Below, piece by piece: positions 1 through 5,196 of a DNA stretch of 5,406 bases. The stretch is from NCBI GenBank assembly GCA_964426945.1, contig CAYRSS010000103.1:1-5406 (forward strand), read 5' to 3'. The translations under genes and the position numbers were made by a program. Under the pieces are notes generated by a model. That model was not told where the DNA came from. It saw only the letters and a program-made list of their open reading frames with translations, and did no database searches. The stretch comes from CAYRSS01 sp964426945 (GTDB lineage Bacteria > Planctomycetota > Phycisphaerae > UBA1845). Positions within the stretch are counted from its first letter, which is position 1; every line of letters begins with the position of its first letter.

Positions 1-378
1 CCCTTGGTCGAGGGCATCGAACAGCGTCGCGTCGGCGGAGTCGTAGTCCCCGTCGAAGTCGAGGTCGAGGATCCGGCAGGCGCCGGTGAGGGTGGTGCAG
101 GTCGTGCCGGGCGTGCCCTTGTCGGTGGCGTCGACGTCGGCGTCGCCGTCGCGGTCGCCGAAGGCGGTCAGTTGATCGACGAAGAGTTCGCCGTAGGGCG
201 TGTAGCTGTACCGCTCGACGACGTTGCCGCCGAGGTCGGTGGCCGCGATGACGTTCCAGTTGGCGTCCTGGTGGATGTACAGGTCGCCCCGGCCCGCAGC
301 GCGCATTATCACGACCTCGTCGATGTACTGCGTGCCGTGGATGTACCGGGCAAGCCCGGCTTGTACTTGTTTCGCCAT
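1..378 (-). CDS. RHS/YD-repeat core protein with dockerin-like EF-hand insert (partial, probably 5'-truncated)
   Basis: This minus-strand reading frame runs off the left edge, so the C-terminus is missing. From the ATG at 378 it gives 126 residues. RHS core signatures are visible: RYIHGTQYIDE (about residues 11-21), then YIHQDANWNVIAATD, then VVERYSYTPYGE. Directly after PYGE comes an insert with two 12-residue acidic loops, DRDGDADVDATD (coded by 121-156) and DLDFDGDYDSAD (31-66). They start 30 residues apart and have two cysteines between them, as in a dockerin-like EF-hand pair. RHS proteins are large secreted or surface YD-repeat shells, sometimes carrying toxins. Inserts of this kind are familiar to me from planctomycete RHS proteins. 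The frame stays open upstream to 675, and residues just before the ATG (RQIAQVDDGGAD) still look RHS-like. Sequence above about 440 looks random. The ATG has no good ribosome site, so I infer a gene that lost its 5' end, possibly a pseudogene. The family call is firm; the start is not. Confidence 0.75.
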   Translation of the reverse strand, partial: MAKQVQAGLARYIHGTQYIDEVVIMRAAGRGDLYIHQDANWNVIAATDLGGNVVERYSYTPYGELFVDQLTAFGDRDGDADVDATDKGTPGTTCTTLTGACRILDLDFDGDYDSADATLFDALDQG

Positions 379-631
379 GTCGGCGCCGCCGTCGTCAACC
401 TGGGCGATCTGCCTGCCGGGCCGGTCCGAATCAAGTATACCTCCGGGCCGGTGGCCGCGGAAGTTGGAAGTTGTGGGATGCACGCTGTATGCACAGCCGG
501 CCGGCCTGTGTCGCCGCGTGCGGCGGCGTGTCTGCGTCGTCACCACTCGACCGCTCGCAAGCGGATCGCGGTCATGGCGCCGTACGCGCCGCCGCTGAAG
601 AAGTGCGCAGTGGTGCGCCCGTGCCCGCCGC
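379..631. other. Intergenic region between phoX stop and RHS fragment
   Basis: No convincing gene is seen here on either strand. The RHS frame is technically open through this stretch, but its translation is Arg-rich and featureless above about 440. Small inverted repeats lie downstream of phoX on the minus strand: 576-590 (arms GGCGC/GCGCC, 5-nt loop), 551-564 (CCGCT/AGCGG, 4-nt loop) and 492-510 (CACAG/CTGTG around CCGGCCGGC). None is followed by a T-tract, so intrinsic termination is not supported, although one of them could help end the phoX transcript. The remainder holds nothing I recognise. Confidence 0.5.
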
Positions 632-2035
632 TTACGCCCGCCCGGCTTCGCCCCAGGGGCCGGTGATGGCCAGCGTCAGGCCCGCGCCTTGGATGTTCAC
701 GAACAGGGTCGAGCCGTCCGGCGAGAACGTGGCGCCGGCGAACTCGCTCAGGTTTGCGGCGTTGCGGGCGAACTTGTAGAGCCGACCTTCGGGTGTTACG
801 CCGACGAGATACTGCTGGTCCTCGCCGTCTTCGCACACAATCAGGTCGCCCCAGGGGGCCACGGTGATGTTGTCGCCGCAGTCGAGCAGCGCCTGGTCAT
901 TGGGCTCGATGAACAGCTCCAGCGTGCCGGGGTTGTCCGATTCGGCGGGCGTGCCCTCCGCCGGGGCGGGGGTGTAGCGCCAGATCTGGCCGCGTTCGTT
1001 GCGCCCGCCCGTCGTGGCGACGAAATAGAAGCAGCCGTCACCCCACCACATGCCCTCCATTCGGGCGAAGCAGGCGGCGCCGGCGGCGAACGCCCGCTTG
1101 CGCAGGTCGTCCTTCGGCGAGTCGATGTCGTCCACGTCGATCCACGCCGCCGGGAGCTTCGTGCCCGGTTCGATCCGCGGCGAGGCGGGACGGTCGCGCC
1201 AGGCCAGCCAGTTTCTCGCGTCGAGGCTCCGGCGATCGCGCACGCCGAGGGCCTGCGTCCGGCCGCCGGCGAGCAGGTCGCCCGGCTTGTTCGGCAGGTA
1301 GCGATAGAGCACACCGTCCTCGCGGTCTTCCGACTGGTAGACGATCAGGGTGCGCGGGTCCACGGCGACCGCCTCGCGCCGGAAGCGCCCCATCGTCGTG
1401 AGCGGCGCGGGCCGCGTCAGCTTCCCATCGGCCACGGCGGGCACCTCGAAGGCATAGCCGTGGTTCCGCTCGAAATCTTCGTCGGCCGGCTGGGTGTCTT
1501 CCTCGCAGGTGATCCAGGTACCCCACGGCGTGACGCCGCCGGCGCAGTTGTACTGCGTGCCGGCGAGGCTGAGGTACTGCTTCTCCAGCCGTCGCGCACG
1601 CGTGTCGTAGAGCAGCGTGGTGGTCCCGCCGAGGCAGGGCTGTTTGCCGCGGCCGAAGTCGTAGACCAGGTCGCGCGCGGCGGGGTCGAGCAGTTCGTTC
1701 TTGCGGCCGAAGGGCCCGCGCTCGCGCCACGAGGCGAGCATCTCGTGGTTGCGGATGAGCACGGTTCGTCCGTCCGGCCCGGGGAATGCCCCCATGCCGT
1801 CAGGCTGGCCGGGCACGAGCAGGCCGTCGTCCATGCGGTCGCCCATGCGGGAGATGATGCTGTACGCGAAGCCCCGCGGCAGGTCGACAATGCCCGCGCT
1901 GTCGGCAATCAGCGGGCCGAAGCCGGTGGTAGTCGCGTCGGCGGAGGCGGGCGCCGCCGAGAGCGTCTGCCAGCCGCGAAAGCCCATCGTGGCGGCGACG
2001 GCGGATTGCAGGAAGCTGCGTCGGGTGATCTGCAC
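632..2035 (-). CDS. phoX: PhoX/DUF839 family phosphatase, Tat-exported
   Basis: The gene encodes 467 aa. PhoX enzymes hydrolyse phosphate monoesters outside the cytoplasm using an iron-calcium cofactor. Residues 1-32 form a Tat signal with TRRSFLQ (4-10), a hydrophobic stretch, and ASA (30-32) before a likely cleavage site. Conserved PhoX-type blocks follow in order: RNHE (95-98), NCAGGVTPWGTWITCEE (163-179), HGYAFEV (192-198), GRFRREAVAVDP (216-227), YQSEDREDGVLYRY (233-246), ARMEGMWW (324-331), GDNITVAPWGDLIVCEDG (387-404) and FAGATFSPDG (432-441). Cys177, Glu178/179, Glu221, Glu327 and Asp388 are probable metal or active-site residues by family pattern. Classic PhoX enzymes are roughly 600 residues or more, so this is a compact member; some DUF839 proteins of this size are poorly characterised, and the substrate is uncertain. 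The start is GTG (2033-2035), chosen because AAGGGA (2044-2049) lies 8 nt upstream and the Tat signal begins at once. The stop is TAA. No Pho box was recognised. Confidence 0.92.
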   Translation of the reverse strand: MQITRRSFLQSAVAATMGFRGWQTLSAAPASADATTTGFGPLIADSAGIVDLPRGFAYSIISRMGDRMDDGLLVPGQPDGMGAFPGPDGRTVLIRNHEMLASWRERGPFGRKNELLDPAARDLVYDFGRGKQPCLGGTTTLLYDTRARRLEKQYLSLAGTQYNCAGGVTPWGTWITCEEDTQPADEDFERNHGYAFEVPAVADGKLTRPAPLTTMGRFRREAVAVDPRTLIVYQSEDREDGVLYRYLPNKPGDLLAGGRTQALGVRDRRSLDARNWLAWRDRPASPRIEPGTKLPAAWIDVDDIDSPKDDLRKRAFAAGAACFARMEGMWWGDGCFYFVATTGGRNERGQIWRYTPAPAEGTPAESDNPGTLELFIEPNDQALLDCGDNITVAPWGDLIVCEDGEDQQYLVGVTPEGRLYKFARNAANLSEFAGATFSPDGSTLFVNIQGAGLTLAITGPWGEAGRA

Positions 2036-2043
2036 GTGGCTGG

Positions 2044-2049
2044 TCCCTT
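2044..2049 (-). promoter_or_regulatory. Ribosome binding site of phoX
   Basis: The minus strand reads GAAAGGGA here, with AAGGGA ending 8 nt before the GTG start at 2035. This supports GTG as the start codon and the Tat signal as the true N-terminus. Confidence 0.6.
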
Positions 2050-2095
2050 TCGACCGGTGTTCCGGCGGCGTTCCCCCTCGTCCGGCGAGGTCCCC

Positions 2096-2124
2096 ATCAT
2101 AGATAACGCGCCGCGCGCCGTCAT
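2096..2124 (-). promoter_or_regulatory. Candidate sigma70-type promoter of phoX
   Basis: On the minus strand, ATGACG (2124-2119) is followed after exactly 17 nt by TATGAT (2101-2096). These match the -35 and -10 consensus at 4 of 6 and 5 of 6 bases. Transcription would begin near 2089, leaving a leader of about 54 nt before the GTG start. The same TATGAT -10 box with a 17-nt spacer occurs before the ABC gene. This is a prediction from sequence only. Confidence 0.45.
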
Positions 2125-2357
2125 GGCCGGGGACCGTTAATTCCCCGTAAAGCCCCTCACCCCCGATGCATCGCGCTGCGGAGTTCTACGCAGGGGCGAA
2201 CCCCCTGTTTCAGGCGTGGCGGCTGATCGTCCACGGGCGGGACGGGTTCTATCGGACGGTGTCCGGGCTCGAAACCCGCGCCCCGGCGTGCGTATTCGAT
2301 ACTTCAGTCCGGCGGCGGCGCTGCGGCGTCTGCCGGGCGCCGTCCGCCGACTCGGGG
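2125..2357. other. Divergent intergenic region, left of the gap
   Basis: This stretch lies between the phoX promoter and the assembly gap. Short frames read through it, but none has coding character or a known motif. A compact inverted repeat, CAGGGG/CCCCTG with a 5-nt loop, spans 2191-2207 and is followed by TTT on the plus strand. A CGGG/CCCG stem with loop CTCGAAA superficially resembles a tRNA T-arm but has no partner arms. No convincing plus-strand promoter was found. Confidence 0.4.
2191..2207. repeat. Small perfect inverted repeat
   Basis: Arms CAGGGG (2191-2196) and CCCCTG (2202-2207) enclose the 5-nt loop CGAAC. Only three T residues follow on the plus strand. It could be a small regulatory hairpin or chance in GC-rich sequence. 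Confidence 0.3.
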
Positions 2358-2367
2358 NNNNNNNNNN
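2358..2367. other. Assembly gap (10 N)
   Basis: Ten unresolved bases, a length typical of a scaffolding placeholder rather than a measured gap. The sequence to the left ends in CCGACTCGGGG. The distance and perhaps the content between the two divergent genes are therefore unknown. Confidence 0.97.
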
Positions 2368-2432
2368 GGTCATCTGGGCGGGTGCGGGGGATCTACCCCG
2401 GCGCCCGGGCGGGCTTATCCTTTCTTTCTGCC

Positions 2433-2484
2433 GGGGGGGGGGGGGGGGGCGGGGGCGGGCCGCCGCCCCCCGACTCGGGGGGGG
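2433..2484. repeat. Poly-G runs and GC-only hairpin before the TIGR03790-like gene
   Basis: A run of 17 G (2433-2449) is followed by a GC-only perfect inverted repeat, GGGGGCGG (2451-2458) with CCGCCCCC (2463-2470) and a 4-nt loop. An 8-G run (2477-2484) then stops one or two bases short of the first ATG. Such runs are atypical of the surrounding mixed-base DNA. They fit either a real secondary structure that is hard to sequence or a poly-G artefact. The last G run would serve as a degenerate ribosome site for the ATG at 2492. Confidence 0.7.
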
Positions 2485-2491
2485 AATGAAC

Positions 2492-5050
2492 ATGAAGCGC
2501 TTCTGCCGCGCGGCGGTCGCCGCCGCGGCGTTCGTACTGGCCTCGGCCACTGCGCGCGCCGCCGACGTCGATCCGAGCGTCCGCACCGCCAATCTGCCCG
2601 ACAGCTGGCTCGTGCTGTACAACGCCAACGACGCCGACAGCGTCACGTGGAAAGACTTCTACATCAGCACGTGGGGTATTCCCGCTGAGAACACGCTGGG
2701 GCTCAATGTCAGCGCGGCCGATGAGCGCATTCACCGCGACGACTTCCGCGACCAGATCTTCACGCCGGTCAACGATTACCTGAACGCGAACCCGACGATC
2801 AAGGCCCGGATCATGGGCATCCTGGTCGGCTATCGCGTGCCGGGCAACTGCTACCTCGACGCAACCCATCCGACCCTGCCGGGCGGCGGCGGCTGGTCCA
2901 TCGCCAACAACCTGACCGACCTGTCGTCGGATACGAATTACCGGCGGGCCAATCCGCACTACTTCGTGTACTACGCCAGCGGCGCCCGCGACCAGCTCAC
3001 CAAGGCGACGCTTTCCGCGGATACTTACGTCACGGCGCGCATCGACGGCCCCACGCTGGCCGACGCGATGGCCCTGACGACACGCGCCGTGGTCATCAGC
3101 TCAGCGACGGAGCCGCTGCCCGCGAGCGACGGCCTGCTTCAAGACTACGTCGATCCGGGGACGCCTTCGGGTGACGAGTGGTACATCCTCAAGTTCGGGG
3201 TGAACGATCCCGACTCGAACACCCCGCCCGAGCGCTGGCCGTGGCGGGCGTTTGACTCGGACGTCGACGGCTCGCCCGACGCGGCGATGGAGTTCAGTTA
3301 CTACCGCGTGGCCGGCTGGCAGTCGGTGCCCTACAACGCGGGTTCACCCGGCACGCGCATTCTCGGCTATGCCTTGAACTCCTACGGCGCGACCACGGTC
3401 CGCAGCACGACGGGTCACAACGGCCGGTACGTCCCCAACGCCCTGGTCCGCGGCGGATACGCGGCGGCGATCGGCTCTACCGCCGAGCCCTACCTCGGCA
3501 ACGAGCCCGACGTGTCCACGGTCGTGTGGGGCATGGCCGAGGGTTGGACGGTCGCCGAGGCGGTTTTCCGGGCTAATCCCTATCGAAACTACATGTGGGA
3601 GCTGCACGGCGATCCGCTGATGACCGTGCCGTACTGGTTCGACGCGTCCGCCAATGCCGAGCCCGATGCGCCCACCGCGCTCGCCGTGACCGGCGTGGCC
3701 GCGGGCGGCTCCTCGACCGACAAGACCCCGACACTCGAGTTCGGTGTGAGCGATCCGGACGCGGGAGAGCATCTGCGCTTCCACGTGCAGGTGGACGACG
3801 CGGCGGATTTCGCCTCGCCGGTGGTGGACTACACCTCGGCCGGCCAGGCCCAGGGCACACGCCAGTTCACTATCGGCGAGGCGGCAGGCAGTGGCAGCTA
3901 CGCCGTAGGCGTCGCCGGGCAGAAGCTGACGCCCGGTGCGTATTACTGGCGCGTGGCGGCTATCGACGCCGTCGGCGCCGGGGCGTGGTCCACGGCGAAC
4001 GGCGGGGCGGTCGCCTTCACGGTGGTCGAGCCGACCGTCGACTTCCTCGCTCCGAGCTACACCTACGGAGAGGGGGCCGGAAGCTTTACGCTGCTCGTGC
4101 GACTCAGCCAGGGCTCGGCCGAGACGGTGACGGTGAACTACGCGACCAGCGGGGCCACGGCCGTGGCCGGCGCCGACTTCACCGCCGCGACCGGCACGCT
4201 GACGTTCCAGCCGGGCCAGCTATCGCGCAGCCTCTCTGTCACGCTGCTCGACGACAGCGAGGACGAAGCCGACGAGAGTTTCTCGGTGACGCTGGCGTCG
4301 CCGACCCATGCCACGCTGGCCGGGCTGAACAACCCGGTCACCGTGACCATTACCGATAACGACGAGGCGCCGCAGGACGACGATCCGCCGCCGCCCGATG
4401 ACGACCCGCCGCCGGATGACGATCCTCCGCCTCCTCCGCCCCCGCCCAGCGGCGGTGGCGACGACGGGGATGACGAGACGCCGGTGGCTCCACCCGCTGA
4501 TGCCGACGGCGACGGCGTGCCCGACGCAGCCGACGGCTGCCCGGCCGACCCGGAGAAGGCGGAACCCGGTGCCTGCGGGTGCGGTGCGGCAGACCTCGAC
4601 AGCGACGCCGACGGCCTGCTCGACTGTGAAGACGGCTGCCCGGACGACCCCGCCAAGGGTGAACCCGGACTTCGCGGCTGCGGGTTCTCCGACGAGGATC
4701 CGGTTGAGGACGATCCGATCGTACCGTCGGGGGTCGAAGACCCGAATAACGTTGTGGTCGATCCCGCGGGAGACGGTGGCGGTGAGGATCCTGGCGACGA
4801 GCCCGATCCGGTGGATCCGACCGAGAATCCCGATGAGTCGCCCGACACCGTCGGCGGCACCGGCTCGCTGGGCAGCACGATCATCCCGGACAAGAACCCC
4901 TCGGTCGGCCAGGACGATACGTCCGGGCCGACGCGAGCGCCGGGCGCGGCGATGTGCGGCGCCGGCGGATCGGCTTCGCTGATGGGGCTGGTCTCGGCGC
5001 TGGCCGGCATCTCGCGCCTGCGGCCGCGTCGTGTCCGCCGCGCCGGGTGA
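2492..5050 (+). CDS. Secreted modular TIGR03790-like protein with FnIII-like, Calx-beta and thrombospondin-3-like modules
   Basis: The gene encodes 852 aa from the ATG at 2492. That start was chosen over ATG 2486 because the G run lies 7 nt upstream of it and the signal peptide begins immediately. Residues 1-23 are a Sec signal ending ARA. Residues 35-385 resemble TIGR03790: LVLYNANDADSVTWKDFYIS near the N-end, ILVGYRVPGNC (110-120), VRGGYAAAIGSTAEPYLGNE (319-338), and HGDPLMTVPYW (372-382). The family's function is unknown. Residues 390-511 look fibronectin-III-like (YYWRVAAID, 484-492). Residues 515-624 form a Calx-beta domain, a calcium-binding fold, ending VTITDND. An Asp/Pro linker spans 629-652. 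Two thrombospondin-3-like repeats occupy 670-698 and 701-731, 33 residues apart. After an acidic stalk, the tail has Cys-Gly at 822-823, a hydrophobic stretch (about 826-843) and RPRRVRR (844-850). I infer an exported, surface-held protein. Its only Cys within 35-385 is Cys120, so a cysteine protease activity is not supported. It is divergent from phoX. Confidence 0.8.
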   Translation: MKRFCRAAVAAAAFVLASATARAADVDPSVRTANLPDSWLVLYNANDADSVTWKDFYISTWGIPAENTLGLNVSAADERIHRDDFRDQIFTPVNDYLNANPTIKARIMGILVGYRVPGNCYLDATHPTLPGGGGWSIANNLTDLSSDTNYRRANPHYFVYYASGARDQLTKATLSADTYVTARIDGPTLADAMALTTRAVVISSATEPLPASDGLLQDYVDPGTPSGDEWYILKFGVNDPDSNTPPERWPWRAFDSDVDGSPDAAMEFSYYRVAGWQSVPYNAGSPGTRILGYALNSYGATTVRSTTGHNGRYVPNALVRGGYAAAIGSTAEPYLGNEPDVSTVVWGMAEGWTVAEAVFRANPYRNYMWELHGDPLMTVPYWFDASANAEPDAPTALAVTGVAAGGSSTDKTPTLEFGVSDPDAGEHLRFHVQVDDAADFASPVVDYTSAGQAQGTRQFTIGEAAGSGSYAVGVAGQKLTPGAYYWRVAAIDAVGAGAWSTANGGAVAFTVVEPTVDFLAPSYTYGEGAGSFTLLVRLSQGSAETVTVNYATSGATAVAGADFTAATGTLTFQPGQLSRSLSVTLLDDSEDEADESFSVTLASPTHATLAGLNNPVTVTITDNDEAPQDDDPPPPDDDPPPDDDPPPPPPPPSGGGDDGDDETPVAPPADADGDGVPDAADGCPADPEKAEPGACGCGAADLDSDADGLLDCEDGCPDDPAKGEPGLRGCGFSDEDPVEDDPIVPSGVEDPNNVVVDPAGDGGGEDPGDEPDPVDPTENPDESPDTVGGTGSLGSTIIPDKNPSVGQDDTSGPTRAPGAAMCGAGGSASLMGLVSALAGISRLRPRRVRRAG

Positions 5051-5067
5051 TACGCGTGCACGGAGAT

Positions 5068-5103
5068 GTCGGCCGCTGTGCGCTCCTGTCGCACAGGTCC
5101 GAC
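5068..5103 (+). terminator. Stem-loop 18 nt after the TIGR03790-like gene
   Basis: An inner perfect stem, CTGTGCG (5076-5082) with CGCACAG (5090-5096), closes a 7-nt loop. An outer stem, GTCGG (5068-5072) with CCGAC (5099-5103), is separated from it by a 3/2-nt internal loop. The position just past the TGA at 5048-5050 suits a transcription end or a 3'-end stabiliser. No T-tract follows, so an intrinsic terminator is unproven. Confidence 0.5.
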
Positions 5104-5114
5104 GGCTCTGTACG

Positions 5115-5143
5115 TTGGAAGAAGCTCGCAGTCCCGCTATGAT
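5115..5143 (+). promoter_or_regulatory. Candidate sigma70-type promoter of the ABC transporter gene
   Basis: TTGGAA (5115-5120) and TATGAT (5138-5143) are separated by exactly 17 nt. They match the consensus at 4 of 6 and 5 of 6 bases. Transcription would start near 5150, leaving a leader of about 47 nt that contains the inverted repeat at 5149-5186. This suggests the ABC gene is transcribed independently of the gene before it. Confidence 0.55.
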
Positions 5144-5148
5144 GCTCC

Positions 5149-5186
5149 GCGCCGGGCGAGTGCCAGCAGTCGGCACTCGGCGGCGC
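5149..5186 (+). promoter_or_regulatory. Inverted repeat in the leader of the ABC gene (operator or leader hairpin)
   Basis: A perfect 8-bp inverted repeat, CGAGTGCC (5157-5164) and GGCACTCG (5172-5179), encloses a 7-nt loop. Outer arms GCGCC (5149-5153) and GGCGC (5182-5186) extend it. It starts at the predicted transcription start and ends shortly before the GTG at 5197. It could be a repressor operator or an mRNA hairpin controlling translation. The arms contain GAGTGCC and GGCACTC, the reverse order of a CIRCE element, so it is not CIRCE. Confidence 0.5.
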
Positions 5187-5196
5187 GGGGCATCCT

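Noticed and set aside
432..444. GGAGG-5 nt-TTG on the minus strand as the start of the RHS fragment
   Set aside because: The TTG is not in the RHS reading frame, and the frame it opens ends near 309 with no recognisable content.
4..666. Plus-strand open frame (220 codons) over the RHS fragment
   Set aside because: The opposite strand encodes clear RHS motifs in the complementary frame, and this frame is their antisense.
689..2140. Long plus-strand open frame (483 codons) opposite phoX
   Set aside because: It is Val/Ala/Arg/Gly-rich with no motif, and it is the antisense shadow of the well-supported PhoX gene in high-GC DNA.
2260..2285. tRNA T-arm-like stem (CGGG CTCGAAA CCCG)
   Set aside because: No matching acceptor, D or anticodon arms are found upstream, and the stem has only 4 bp.
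2216..2491. Extending the TIGR03790-like protein upstream to 2216
   Set aside because: The extension crosses the N gap and poly-G runs and is low-complexity. It would also bury an obvious signal peptide that starts at 2492.
4138..5094. Minus-strand Ser/Gly-rich open frame (318 codons)
   Set aside because: It mirrors the Asp/Pro-rich stalk of the plus-strand gene. It has no start context and no family features.
5157..5179. CIRCE heat-shock operator
   Set aside because: The half-sites are in the opposite order and the spacing is 7 rather than 9 nt. The downstream gene is an ABC transporter, not a chaperone.
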